Notes: a model not told the origin generated them from the sequence alone. A DNA stretch of 64,000 nucleotides from Pseudomonas helvetica (GCF_039908645.1 NZ_CP150917.1:4413501-4477500); one strand, 5' to 3'; counted from the first letter of the stretch, positions 48,652 to 57,641 are shown. Numbers and translations: made by a program.

Positions 48652-49503
48652 TTACTTGGTCCACTCGGCGACGCGCGCCGGGTGTTTGGCCACCCAGTCC
48701 TTGGCTGCCACTTCAGGCTTGGCACCATCCTGGATCGCCAGCATGACTTCGCCGATTTCGTCTTTCGACGCCCACTGGAAGTTCTTCAGGAACTTCGCAA
48801 CTTCCGGCGCTTTGGTTGCCAGCTCTTTGCTACCGATGCTGTTTACGGTTTCAGCTGCGCCATAAACGCCTTTTGGGTCTTCCAGGAAGCGCAGTTTCCA
48901 CTTGGCGAACATCCAGTGCGGCACCCAACCGGTGACCGCGATGGATTCGTTTTTCTTCTCGGCACGGGTCAGCTCGGCAATCATGCCGGCACCGGAACTG
49001 GCCTTGAGGGTGTAGTTGCTCAGACCGTAATCCTTGATCGCCTGATCGGTCTTGAGCATCACGCCTGAACCGGCGTCAATGCCGACGATACGACCTTTGA
49101 AGCTCTCGTCGGTTTTAAGATCCTCAATGGTCTTGGCCTTGACGTACTCCGGCACGATCAGACCGATTTTCGCATCCTTGAAGTTCGGGCCGTAATCGAC
49201 GACCTGATCCTTGTTCTTCGCCCAGTATTCGCCATGAGTTACTGGCAGCCAGGCCGACAGCATTGCATCGAGTTTACCGGTGGCTACACCCTGCCACATG
49301 ATCCCGGTGGCCACGGCTTGCAGTTTCACGTCGTAGCCGAGCTTTTGCTTGATCACTTCTGCAGCCACGTTGGTGGTGGCGACGCTGTCCGACCAACCAT
49401 CGACATAACCGATCGTCACTGCCTTGCTTTCGGCGCTGGCCATAGTAGAACTGATCGCCAGCACCAAAGCCGCACCTGCGCCCAAGAGTAGTCGCATCTT
49501 CAT
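48652..49503 (-). CDS. Glycine betaine/choline-type ABC substrate-binding protein (orphan)
   Basis: A 283-residue periplasmic OpuAC-type binding protein. The signal peptide is MKMRLLLGAGAALVLAISST with cleavage near ASAES. The mature start VTIGYVDGWSDSVATTNVAAEVI and the ligand-site parts IMWQGVATGKLDAMLSAWLPVTH and VTGWVPHWMFAKWKL contain several Trp residues for a quaternary-amine cage. No ATPase or permease gene is adjacent. Pseudomonads use orphan binding proteins (CaiX, BetX) with a shared CbcWV transporter, and this may be one. GGGGAAG lies before the ATG at 49503. Confidence 0.92.
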   Translation of the reverse strand: MKMRLLLGAGAALVLAISSTMASAESKAVTIGYVDGWSDSVATTNVAAEVIKQKLGYDVKLQAVATGIMWQGVATGKLDAMLSAWLPVTHGEYWAKNKDQVVDYGPNFKDAKIGLIVPEYVKAKTIEDLKTDESFKGRIVGIDAGSGVMLKTDQAIKDYGLSNYTLKASSGAGMIAELTRAEKKNESIAVTGWVPHWMFAKWKLRFLEDPKGVYGAAETVNSIGSKELATKAPEVAKFLKNFQWASKDEIGEVMLAIQDGAKPEVAAKDWVAKHPARVAEWTK

Positions 49504-49833
49504 CGTTACTTCCCCGAAAGTGCTGCGCCCGACGGATGCCGAGCAGCGTCAATGTATTGTTATGGTGCCCAGCGCCCCCATCACGCCTCACCGCAAACCC
49601 GTTCGAACATCAGCGGAGTACTGACGAGTCGATAATCAACCTCGCGCCTGCGGCGACCTGCTCTGCCTGCGACCTCAAGGCATCGAGAAACGACATCAGA
49701 ACGCCAGTAATCGCGCCCTGCAAAAATGCCCCTGCGAATCCCGCCTGAACTTTGCATGTCAAAACCATGCAGGTCACCAAGCACGGGACAAATGCAGGTA
49801 AGATGCGCGGCTTTGTTCCCAGACGGCCTGACC
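49504..49833. other. Gene-free stretch of 330 bases
   Basis: This divergent gap between the betaine-binding protein gene and the GH17 gene shows no convincing gene. The frame of the GH17 gene stays open through part of it, but the translation is not protein-like. A weak TAAGAT at 49799-49804 could be a -10 element for the GH17 gene, without a matching -35. Confidence 0.5.
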
Positions 49834-51387
49834 ATGCCCGCCACCTCGCGCTTCCCCTTCTTCGCTTATCTATTTGCCTGCCTGCTAGGCCTGCTTGCCC
49901 TTGGTGGTTACTGGTACGGGCTCGGACAACCGGTGCTGCTGCCGGACGTGGCCAGCGCCACGCACAAATTGCAGTGCGCCTCGTACACACCATTCGACAA
50001 GGACCAATCGCCATTCGATCAGCCGTTCAAACTGCGCCCTGAACGCATGGACGCCGACCTCGCGTTGCTGGCAACCCGCTTCGAGTGCATTCGCACCTAT
50101 TCGATGACCGGTCTCGAAGCGCTGCCGGACCTGGCGCGCAAGCATGGCCTGAAGCTGATGATCGGCGCCTGGGTCAACAGCAACCCGGTGGACACTGCCA
50201 AGGAAGTCGAACTACTGATCGCCGAGGCCAACGCCAACCCGGACGTGGTCAGCTCAGTGATCGTAGGCAACGAAACCCTGCTGCGCAAGGAAGTCACCGG
50301 CGCGCAATTGGCCAAGCTGATCAACCACGTCAAGAGCCACGTCAAACAGCCAGTGACCTACGCCGACGTCTGGGAGTTCTGGCTCAAGCATCCTGAAGTC
50401 GCCCCGGCGGTGGACTTCCTGACCATCCACTTGCTGCCGTACTGGGAAGATGATCCGTCCAACATCGACGCCGCCCTGCAGCACGTTGCCGAGGTTCGGC
50501 AGATCTTCGGCAGCCGCTTCGCGCCCAAGGACGTGCTGATTGGCGAAACCGGCTGGCCGAGTGAAGGTCGTCAACGGGAAACCGCCGTACCGAGCCGCGT
50601 CAATGAAGCCAAGTTCATTCGTGGTTTTGTGGCGATGGCCGAGCAGCAAGGCTGGCACTACAACCTGATCGAAGCCTTTGACCAACCTTGGAAACGCGCC
50701 AGTGAAGGAGCGGTCGGCGGTTACTGGGGGCTGTTCGACGCAAACCGCCAGGACAAGGGCGTACTGGCAGGCCCCGTCACCAACCTGCCGTTCTGGCCGC
50801 AATGGCTGGCCGTCGGCGGCCTGATCTTCCTCGGTACGCTGATGCTTGGCGGCCGCGTACGCAGTACTCGTGCAGCGTTGATATTGCCACTGCTCGGTGC
50901 GGTCGCTGCATGCTCCATTGGCACCTGGGGTGAGCTGGCTCGCGCTACCAGCCGCTTTGCCGATGAGTGGATCTGGGCTGCGTTACTGACCGGCCTGAAC
51001 TTTTTGGTGCTGGCCCATGCAGCGTTGTTCCTCAGCGCCAGAACCGGTTGGCGTGAACGCGCCTTCAATGCACTGGAACGTCGCGCTGGCTGGCTGCTCG
51101 CTGCCGCCGGATTCGCTTGTGCGGTGATGATGCTGGGGCTGGTGTTCGAACCGCGCTATCGCAGCTTCCCGAGCGCCGCCCTGCTACTGCCAGCGCTGGT
51201 CTATCTGATTCGCCCGGTCGGCGCACCGCGCCGGGAAATTGCACTGCTGACTTTCATCATCGGCGCCAGCATCGCCCCGCAGCTGTACCGCGAAGGCCTG
51301 TTCAACCAGCAAGCCTGGGGCTGGGCGCTGGTTTGCCTGCTGATGATTGCCGCGCTGTGGCGCAGCTTGCGGGTTCGCAATACCTGA
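49834..51387 (+). CDS. Membrane-bound GH17 beta-1,3-glucan-active enzyme
   Basis: A 517-residue protein. One N-terminal membrane helix (about residues 7-28) is followed by a glycoside hydrolase family 17 domain (about 45-325). The acid/base Glu147 lies in IVGNETLLRKE, and the nucleophile Glu238 in LIGETGWPSEG. The C-terminal 190 residues hold about six membrane helices. Proteobacterial GH17 domains often act as beta-1,3-glucan transglycosylases; this layout resembles the GH17 half of NdvB-type cyclic or branched glucan synthesis without the GT2 half. I started at the ATG at 49834, which has no strong ribosome site. Confidence 0.85.
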   Translation: MPATSRFPFFAYLFACLLGLLALGGYWYGLGQPVLLPDVASATHKLQCASYTPFDKDQSPFDQPFKLRPERMDADLALLATRFECIRTYSMTGLEALPDLARKHGLKLMIGAWVNSNPVDTAKEVELLIAEANANPDVVSSVIVGNETLLRKEVTGAQLAKLINHVKSHVKQPVTYADVWEFWLKHPEVAPAVDFLTIHLLPYWEDDPSNIDAALQHVAEVRQIFGSRFAPKDVLIGETGWPSEGRQRETAVPSRVNEAKFIRGFVAMAEQQGWHYNLIEAFDQPWKRASEGAVGGYWGLFDANRQDKGVLAGPVTNLPFWPQWLAVGGLIFLGTLMLGGRVRSTRAALILPLLGAVAACSIGTWGELARATSRFADEWIWAALLTGLNFLVLAHAALFLSARTGWRERAFNALERRAGWLLAAAGFACAVMMLGLVFEPRYRSFPSAALLLPALVYLIRPVGAPRREIALLTFIIGASIAPQLYREGLFNQQAWGWALVCLLMIAALWRSLRVRNT

Positions 51388-51415
51388 TAAATCGCATTGA
51401 TTATCGGCGGTCCTT

Positions 51416-51545
51416 TGTGGCGAGGGGGCTTGCCCCCGCTGGACTACGGAGTAGTCCCGAGTCCAGCCGGTTCACCACGAGCTTTTTACGGCTGCTTCGC
51501 AGCCGAACGGGGCGGTGCGGCGTTCCGTCAAGCCCCCTCGCCACA
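51416..51545. repeat. REPIN (TGTGGCGAGGG family), overlapping a gene end
   Basis: The arms TGTGGCGAGGGGGCTTG (from 51416) and CAAGCCCCCTCGCCACA (to 51545) form an inverted pair. The right arm encodes the last residues and the stop codon of the minus-strand gene at 51528-51899. Confidence 0.9.
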
Positions 51546-51899
51546 CGCCCGCACCAACCGCAACCCTGCGATCACCACGGCAAATACCGCAATGCCGGTG
51601 TTGTACAGCGCCAATGCCGGAAATCCGAACACCAGCGCCAACACCGCCAGCCACCAACCAGCCCGGCCCGGCACCACAAAGCCCAGCACCGCTGCCGCCA
51701 ATGCAGCCCCGCCCATCACCTTGAAGTGAATCATCAAGCCGAGGGTCGAGCGCGCCTGGCATTCCCAACGGCTTGCCTCATCAACGCAGAGACCCACCCA
51801 CTGGGCATCCTCCATCAGGACATAACGCAGGCCATAACTGGCAGCCAGCCACAGCGGCAAGGCGATAAGCAAAATAATGACGGGCAGACGGCGAGACAT
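51528..51899 (-). CDS. Hypothetical membrane protein of 123 residues
   Basis: I do not recognise this gene. The protein has an N-terminal hydrophobic segment (LPVIILLIALPLWLAASYGL), then a short, Cys-containing stretch (GLCVDEASRWECQARS) that could carry a disulfide. Two or three further membrane segments follow (FKVMGGAALAAAVLGFVV; WWLAVLALVFGFPALALY; GIAVFAVVIAGL). The last residues, ACGEGA and stop, come from a REPIN arm, so the original C-terminus may have been replaced. The lipase-like gene on the other side diverges from it. Confidence 0.65.
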   Translation of the reverse strand: MSRRLPVIILLIALPLWLAASYGLRYVLMEDAQWVGLCVDEASRWECQARSTLGLMIHFKVMGGAALAAAVLGFVVPGRAGWWLAVLALVFGFPALALYNTGIAVFAVVIAGLRLVRACGEGA

Positions 51900-52122
51900 G
51901 AAGCACTCCGATAAACGAAAACGGCGCCCAGCTTAATCGCCCGCCAGCCGTAAGCAAGCGAGACCCGTAGAAATCTGTTCAGACAATCGCTGCAAAGTGT
52001 ATCGTTCAGCCGCTATTGATCCGAATTCAGCCTCTTTGGTGCCGCCGCATGGCACTTTGGCGCAGCAGCGGTGGTCATAGCCTGCGAACATCATCAGGTA
52101 CCTTCCTCTAAGGGAATTAGTC

Positions 52123-53421
52123 ATGCTCCGTTCCTTGCGCTTTGCTGCCTTGATAAGCGGCGTTATTTTGAGTGCGTCCGCACTGGCGGCAGACATCGAC
52201 GCCGTCAGTTATGGCTACCCCTTGACCAACCCGTTCGAGGCGACCATCGCCACGACCCCGCCGGAGTTGCGTCCCGAGTTGCCGTCCGATGACGCGATCC
52301 ATCAATCCGACTACACCCTGAAGCTGCGCCCGGAACGCGAGTTCGACCTGCCGGACAATTTCTGGCCAGTGAAAAAGCTCACCTATCGCATGGCCACACA
52401 GGATCACGCCGCACCGCTGATTTTCCTGATTGCCGGCACCGGCGCACGCTTCGATAGCAGCATTAACGAATACCTGAAAAAGCTCTACTACAAGGCCGGT
52501 TATCACGTCGTGCAACTGTCCTCACCGACCAGTTTCGACTTCATGAGCGCCGCTTCCCGCTTTGCCACCCCGGGCGTGTCCAAGGAAGACGCCGAGGACA
52601 TGTACCGCGTGATGCAAGCGGTGCGTGCACAAAACCCGAAGCTGCCGATCACCGACTACTACCTCACCGGCTACAGCCTGGGTGGACTGGATGCGGCGTT
52701 TGTCAGCAAGCTGGATGAAACCCGACGCAGCTTCAACTTCAAGAAAGTCTTGCTGCTCAATCCTCCAGTCAACCTCTACACCTCTGTCACCAACCTCGAC
52801 AAGCTTGTGCAAACCGAGGTCAAGGGCATCAACAACAGCACCACGTTCTATGAACTGATGCTCAACAAGCTGACGCGCTACTTCCAGCAAAAAGGCTACA
52901 TCGACCTCAACGACGCGCTGGTCTACGACTTCCAGCAATCGAAACAGCACCTGAGCAACGAACAGATGGCCATGCTGATCGGTACCTCGTTCCGTTTTTC
53001 GGCCGCCGACATCACCTTCACCTCGGACCTGATCAACCGACGCGGCCTGATCACCCCGCCCAAGTTTCCGATCACCGAAGGCACCAGCCTCACGCCATTC
53101 CTCAAGCGTGCACTGCAATGTGATTTCAACTGCTACCTCACCGAGCAGGTGATCCCGATGTGGCGCGCCCGGACCGACGGCGGCAGCATCTTGCAGTTGA
53201 TTGACCAGGTCAGCCTCTACGCGCTCAAGGACTACCTGCACGACAGCCCGAAAATTGCCGTGATGCACAATGCCGACGATGTAATCCTCGGCCCGGGCGA
53301 CCTCGGTTTCTTGCGTAAAACCTTCGGCGATCGCCTGACGGTTTACCCTCACGGCGGCCATTGCGGCAACCTCAACTACCGCGTCAACGCCGACGCCATG
53401 CTGGAGTTCTTCCGTGGCTAA
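52123..53421 (+). CDS. Exported alpha/beta-hydrolase-fold protein, partner of an MlaA-like gene
   Basis: A 432-residue protein with a clear signal peptide (MLRSLRFAALISGVILSASA, cleavage near ALAAD). The alpha/beta hydrolase core has LIFLIAGTGARFDSS, the nucleophile elbow YLTGYSLGGLDAAF (Ser in GYSLG), VMHNADDVILGPGD as the acid loop and GGHCGNLNY as the His. A lipase- or esterase-like enzyme in the periplasm is likely; the substrate is unknown. AAGGGAATT lies before the ATG. It overlaps the MlaA-like gene by eight bases, which suggests a shared role in outer-membrane lipid handling. Confidence 0.85.
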   Translation: MLRSLRFAALISGVILSASALAADIDAVSYGYPLTNPFEATIATTPPELRPELPSDDAIHQSDYTLKLRPEREFDLPDNFWPVKKLTYRMATQDHAAPLIFLIAGTGARFDSSINEYLKKLYYKAGYHVVQLSSPTSFDFMSAASRFATPGVSKEDAEDMYRVMQAVRAQNPKLPITDYYLTGYSLGGLDAAFVSKLDETRRSFNFKKVLLLNPPVNLYTSVTNLDKLVQTEVKGINNSTTFYELMLNKLTRYFQQKGYIDLNDALVYDFQQSKQHLSNEQMAMLIGTSFRFSAADITFTSDLINRRGLITPPKFPITEGTSLTPFLKRALQCDFNCYLTEQVIPMWRARTDGGSILQLIDQVSLYALKDYLHDSPKIAVMHNADDVILGPGDLGFLRKTFGDRLTVYPHGGHCGNLNYRVNADAMLEFFRG

Positions 53422-54205
53422 ACACCTCCTTCTGCTTGCTGCACTGCTTGGCGCAGTCGGCTATGCCCATGCCGACAACAGCAAGGCCAACTCCACGACT
53501 GTGGTTGATCAGGACGGCTTCACCGAGCCGATGACCAAACTCAAGTTCAACCCGGGACTGGACCAGCGTGAGTTCGAACGCTCGACCCTGAATGCGCTGA
53601 GTGTCTATGACCCGCTGGAGTCGTGGAACCGTCGGGTCTACCACTTCAACTACCGCTTCGACCAATGGGTGTTTCTGCCGGTGGTCGACGGTTATCGCTA
53701 CGTCACCCCAAGCTTCCTGCGCACTGGCGTCAGCAACTTTTTCAACAACCTGGGTGACGTACCCAATCTGGTGAACAGCCTGCTGCAGTTCAAGGGCCAG
53801 CGCTCACTGGACATCACCGGGCGATTGCTGCTCAACACGACCCTCGGCATCGGCGGCCTGTGGGACCCGGCCACCGCCATGGGCCTGCCGCGCCAGGTCG
53901 AAGACTTCGGCCAGACGCTGGGCTTCTACGGGGTTCCGGGCGGCGCTTACTTCGTACTGCCAATCCTCGGCCCCTCGAACCTGCGTGATACCGCAGGCCT
54001 TGCGGTCGACTATACGGCGGAGTCGGCCATCAACTACCTGAACGTCTCGAAAGTCAGCGCAAACCACCCGGAAATCTGGGTCCTGCGCAGCATCGACAAG
54101 CGCTATCAGACCAACTTCCGCTACGGTCAGCTGAACTCGCCGTTCGAGTACGAGAAAGTGCGTTACGTGTACACCGAAGCACGCAAGCTGCAGATTGCCG
54201 AGTAA
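53414..54205 (+). CDS. MlaA/VacJ-family outer-membrane lipid asymmetry protein without lipobox
   Basis: A 263-residue MlaA homologue. Family motifs are present: VYDPLESWNRRVYHFNYRFDQ, FFNNLGDVPNLVNSLLQ, STLGIGG-like TTLGIGGLWDPA, DFGQTLGFYGVPGGAYFVLP and LGPSNLRDTAGLAVDY. MlaA removes misplaced phospholipids from the outer leaflet with the MlaFEDB pathway. Unlike E. coli MlaA it starts with a plain signal peptide (LLLLAALLGAVGYAHAD) and has no cysteine, so it cannot be lipid-anchored. The GTG start lies inside the end of the hydrolase gene. mlaBCDEF genes are not nearby. Confidence 0.9.
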   Translation: MAKHLLLLAALLGAVGYAHADNSKANSTTVVDQDGFTEPMTKLKFNPGLDQREFERSTLNALSVYDPLESWNRRVYHFNYRFDQWVFLPVVDGYRYVTPSFLRTGVSNFFNNLGDVPNLVNSLLQFKGQRSLDITGRLLLNTTLGIGGLWDPATAMGLPRQVEDFGQTLGFYGVPGGAYFVLPILGPSNLRDTAGLAVDYTAESAINYLNVSKVSANHPEIWVLRSIDKRYQTNFRYGQLNSPFEYEKVRYVYTEARKLQIAE

Positions 54206-54222
54206 GGCATTCAGCGGGTAAC

Positions 54223-54264
54223 AAAAAAGGCCATTCGATATGAATCGAATGGCCTTTTTTATTT
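54223..54264 (+). terminator. Bidirectional intrinsic terminator
   Basis: AAAAAGGCCATTCGAT pairs with ATCGAATGGCCTTTTT around a short loop. It lies between the convergent MlaA-like and DUF808 genes. Confidence 0.92.
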
Positions 54265-54304
54265 AGCTTTGCATACATCGCAAAGATCGCAGCCTGCGAC
54301 CTTT

Positions 54305-55219
54305 TCAGCCTTTTACAGCCCGCCAAACTTTGCTGACGGCCATCACACCCGCCAACACCACCGCACCGGCAATAATCCCCGCCACTGCGTTGAGCAACGT
54401 CGGCACGATAAACCCGGCACCGCCCGCCACCGCGCCGGCACTTTCGATCCAGTGATGCACCACCGGCACACCGTGGGTCAGGATCCCGCCGCCGACCAAA
54501 AACATCGCCGCGGTGCCGATCACCGAGAGGCTTTTCATCATGTACGGCGCGGTGCGCAGGATCGCGCCACCGATGCTTTTGGCCAATTGCCCAGGCTTGC
54601 GGGTCAGCCACAGGCCAAGGTCGTCGAGCTTGACGATACCCGCCACCAGGCCATAGACGCCGATGGTCATGACGATAGCGATGCCTGAAACCACGATCAC
54701 TTGCTGCATCAGCGTTGCACCGGCGACGGTGCCGAGGGTGATGGCGATGATTTCAGCCGAAAGGATAAAGTCGGTGCGCACCGCGCCTTTGATCTTGTCC
54801 TGCTCGTATGCCACCAGATCTGTCGCCGGATCAGCGACGGCTTCAACCAACTGCGCATGTTCCGCCTGATCTTCAGCCTTGCTGTGCAAAAACGAGTGAG
54901 CAAGCTTTTCGAAGCCTTCGAAACACAAGTAGGCCCCACCGACCATCAACAAGGGTGTGACCAGCCAAGGAACGAATGCACTGATGGCCAACGCCGACGG
55001 CACCAGGATCAGCTTGTTGCGAAACGAGCCCTTGGCCACGGCCCAGACCACCGGAATTTCCCGCTCGGCGCGGACACCGGATACCTGCTGGGCGTTGAGC
55101 GCCAAGTCGTCGCCGAGCACGCCGGCGGTTTTCTTCGCGGCCATCTTGGTCATCAGCGCGACATCGTCGAGTACGGCGGCGATATCGTCGATCAACACCA
55201 GCAAACTGCTTCCTGCCAT
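54305..55219 (-). CDS. DUF808 family inner-membrane protein (YedI-like)
   Basis: A 304-residue membrane protein. It starts [19 protein letters not shown], the DUF808 signature, followed by [19 protein letters not shown]. About six or seven hydrophobic segments follow, ending in a Gly/Ala-rich pair. The family includes E. coli YedI; its function is unknown. The gene diverges from the RutR-like regulator gene across about 130 bases, so it could be that regulator's target, which is speculation. Confidence 0.92.
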   Translation of the reverse strand: MAGSSLLVLIDDIAAVLDDVALMTKMAAKKTAGVLGDDLALNAQQVSGVRAEREIPVVWAVAKGSFRNKLILVPSALAISAFVPWLVTPLLMVGGAYLCFEGFEKLAHSFLHSKAEDQAEHAQLVEAVADPATDLVAYEQDKIKGAVRTDFILSAEIIAITLGTVAGATLMQQVIVVSGIAIVMTIGVYGLVAGIVKLDDLGLWLTRKPGQLAKSIGGAILRTAPYMMKSLSVIGTAAMFLVGGGILTHGVPVVHHWIESAGAVAGGAGFIVPTLLNAVAGIIAGAVVLAGVMAVSKVWRAVKG

Positions 55220-55351
55220 GGGTCAGGCTTCCTTGGTATATAAATGTTGCGCAGCATAGCGTGCCGCGGTGCCCAAGTGCATTCTTGAGCGCTGCGCAAG
55301 GCCGGTGCTACCATGCGCAACCGCCAGTATCGGCAAGGAATCACCTGGTTT

Positions 55352-55957
55352 ATGAGCACTATCCGCGAGCGCAATAAAGAACTGATCCTGCGTGCCGCCA
55401 GTGAAGAGTTTGCCGACAAAGGCTTCGCTGCGACCAAAACCAGTGACATCGCGGCCAAGGCGGGGTTACCCAAGCCCAACGTCTATTACTACTTCAAATC
55501 CAAGGAAAACCTCTACCGCGAGGTCCTGGAAAGCATCATCGAGCCGATTCTCCAGGCCTCGACGCCGTTCAACGCGGATGGCGTGCCGAGCGAAGTGCTC
55601 AGCGGCTACATTCGCTCGAAGATTCGCATCTCCCGCGACCTGCCGTTCGCATCCAAGGTGTTTGCCAGCGAGATCATGCACGGTGCGCCGCACCTGAGCG
55701 CCGACCTGGTCGAACAGCTCAACGCCCAGGCCAAGCACAACATCGACTGCATCCAGACCTGGATCGATCGCGGCCAGATCGCCCCGATCGAGCCCAACCA
55801 CCTGATGTTCAGCATCTGGGCCGCGACCCAGACCTACGCCGACTTCGACTGGCAGATCTCCGCCGTCACCGGCAAGGCCAAACTGGATGAAAGCGACTAC
55901 GAAGCCGCGGCGCAAACCATCATTCGGTTGGTGCTCAAGGGCTGCGAGCCGGACTGA
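55352..55957 (+). CDS. TetR-family regulator, RutR/YcdC-like
   Basis: A 201-residue regulator. The N-terminal HTH (ILRAASEEFADKGFAATKTSDIAAKAGLPKPNVYYYFKSKE) is followed by an effector domain of the RutR type: LPFASKVFASEIMHGAPHLS and HLMFSIWAATQTYADFDWQISAVTG. RutR in E. coli senses uracil and controls pyrimidine use; no pyrimidine catabolism genes are nearby, so the ligand may differ. The ATG at 55352 has AAGGA rather far upstream. The ATG at 55313 would add 13 residues. Confidence 0.88.
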   Translation: MSTIRERNKELILRAASEEFADKGFAATKTSDIAAKAGLPKPNVYYYFKSKENLYREVLESIIEPILQASTPFNADGVPSEVLSGYIRSKIRISRDLPFASKVFASEIMHGAPHLSADLVEQLNAQAKHNIDCIQTWIDRGQIAPIEPNHLMFSIWAATQTYADFDWQISAVTGKAKLDESDYEAAAQTIIRLVLKGCEPD

Positions 55958-56029
55958 TTAAGAGATCGCAGCCTTCGGCGGCTCCAACGCGTTCGGCAAG
56001 GGGCTGGCGAAGCCTGCGATCTGTTGGTC

Positions 56030-57097
56030 TCAGGCTTCAGTGCCCATCATCCAACGCAACGCCAGCGGTAGTGATGTTCTCCAGTCCTCCGGGAAGAAGT
56101 GTCCCCCGTCATGGGTGGTGGACTTGACCTCGTTTCCTTCACTAAACAGTTTGCGGAAATCGGCACTCATCTGCTGATTACCCGGCCCTTCCATTTTCCC
56201 GTTGATTACGTAAACCTTTTTCCCACGAGCCTTGCTCACCGTAGGCGTCGGCTGATTACCGCCGGGTGACAACAGCAACGCTCCGGCGTAATCCTCAGGA
56301 TGCTGTGCCAACAGCGCGCCGGCATGCTGAGAGCCCTGAGAGAACCCCATCAAATAAACACGCTTGCGGTCGATGCATTGTTGCGCGGCCAGTTCTTTCA
56401 GGCCGTTCTGTACCGCTTTATGTGTTCCCTCGAAACCTGGACCGATCCAGCGAAAGCTGTCGACAGCGTTGATCATTTCCGTGCCGTTGATCCCCAACAC
56501 AATTGCCCCGGTGTCGGCGAGCGGCTGATAACTCTCATCCACCTCACCGTTGACGCCGTAACCATGCAGCCATACCAACACGGGACGACAAGCCGCCGGA
56601 ACGGGGATAGTTGCAGGAGGATTCAACACTGAAATCGCGCCAACCTTGCCTTTGGCGATCTTCGCGTAACGCTGCTGAGCATTGGCCAACACGCTCTTGA
56701 AGGTCGACGTCTGACGCAGATCGGCAAAGTCTTCGTCACCCGCCAGCTGCGGACCGAACCACAGGCCTCGATCATCGGCCACCTTCAAAAAGCGCTCCGC
56801 CAGCTTGTCATCCCCGCGTCGGGCAAATAGCGCCGCCACTTGATAAGGCGCCAGTATTTGCTTGTGGTCTTCACGGGTGGCAGCCAGGTAAACGGCGATA
56901 GCCTGCAGGGTATCCGTGGATTCGAGTTTATCGGCTCTAACCATTAATTCGTCAGCGTCTTCGCTGTTGAGCAACGCGCTGACAACCGGACTTAGCGCCT
57001 GAAAAGCAATGTCATCGGCATCCAGAGTTTCGGCGTGCGCAGAAGAAATGCCTAGAGCCAGAATCGCAGACAGGGTAATACCAAAAAGCGTTTTCAC
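56030..57097 (-). CDS. Exported alpha/beta hydrolase, PHB-depolymerase/esterase-like
   Basis: A 355-residue protein with a signal peptide (MKTLFGITLSAILALGISSAHA). The first half, to about residue 165, is helical and TPR-like, without known motifs. The second half is an alpha/beta hydrolase: PVLVWLHGYGVNGEVD, YLMGFSQGSQHAGALL (Ser in GFSQG) and THDGGHFFPEDWR (His). It resembles phospholipase/carboxylesterase and LpqC-like domains; the substrate is unknown. The GTG start at 57097 has AGGAAG at ideal spacing, which decides against the longer open frame to 57163. Confidence 0.85.
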   Translation of the reverse strand: MKTLFGITLSAILALGISSAHAETLDADDIAFQALSPVVSALLNSEDADELMVRADKLESTDTLQAIAVYLAATREDHKQILAPYQVAALFARRGDDKLAERFLKVADDRGLWFGPQLAGDEDFADLRQTSTFKSVLANAQQRYAKIAKGKVGAISVLNPPATIPVPAACRPVLVWLHGYGVNGEVDESYQPLADTGAIVLGINGTEMINAVDSFRWIGPGFEGTHKAVQNGLKELAAQQCIDRKRVYLMGFSQGSQHAGALLAQHPEDYAGALLLSPGGNQPTPTVSKARGKKVYVINGKMEGPGNQQMSADFRKLFSEGNEVKSTTHDGGHFFPEDWRTSLPLALRWMMGTEA

Positions 57098-57200
57098 GCG
57101 GGATCTTCCTTGATACAGAACGAGAGGGGGCGACAGTCTATAGACGTCACCCTCTCTCGTCACCGCTATCCTTTAACAGACGATATCGGCTTACTCCAGA

Positions 57201-57641
57201 TCAAGCACTGACTCCCGCATCCGCCCGCAACCCCTGTTCCTCGATGGCGTTGATCGCGCATTGCTCGTCGATGTCCGAAGTGTCGCCGCTGATGCCGATG
57301 GCCCCCAGCACAACCCCGTCCTGATCACGAATCAGCACCCCGCCCGGTGCGGGTATGACGCTGCCCTGCCCCAGGCTGTTCAACGCGGCGATAAACGCCG
57401 GGCGCTGTTGCGCGTCCAGTGCCAATAGCCGCGAGCCCTTGCCCAGCGCGATCGCGCCCCAGGCTTTGCCGATGGCGATCTGTGGACGAAGCAGGCTCGC
57501 GCCGTCTTCGCGTTGCAGGCTCAACAAATGCCCGCCCGCATCGAGTACTGCAATGGTCAGCGGTGCCGCGGCGATCTTGCGCCCCGCAACGATAGCCCGA
57601 TTGGTCAGGCTGACTGCGACTTTCAAGGTTAAAGCGCTCAT
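57201..57641 (-). CDS. GlcG/HbpS-type heme-binding family protein
   Basis: A 146-residue single-domain protein of the GlcG/HbpS (PduO-C-like) family. Conserved parts are PLTIAVLDAGGHLLSLQREDGASLLRPQIAIGKAW and PAPGGVLIRDQDGVVLGAIGISGDTSDIDEQCA. HbpS binds haem in Streptomyces, and GlcG is encoded with glycolate oxidase; the precise function is unknown. It diverges from gcl and shares the control region with two TTGTATACAA palindromes, which ties it to glyoxylate metabolism. AAGGACGG precedes the ATG. Confidence 0.9.
   Translation of the reverse strand: MSALTLKVAVSLTNRAIVAGRKIAAAPLTIAVLDAGGHLLSLQREDGASLLRPQIAIGKAWGAIALGKGSRLLALDAQQRPAFIAALNSLGQGSVIPAPGGVLIRDQDGVVLGAIGISGDTSDIDEQCAINAIEEQGLRADAGVSA

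Noticed and set aside
49726..49833. An N-terminal extension of the GH17 protein by 36 codons
   Set aside because: The translation is Cys/Pro/Arg-rich and not protein-like, and the membrane helix fits a start at 49834.
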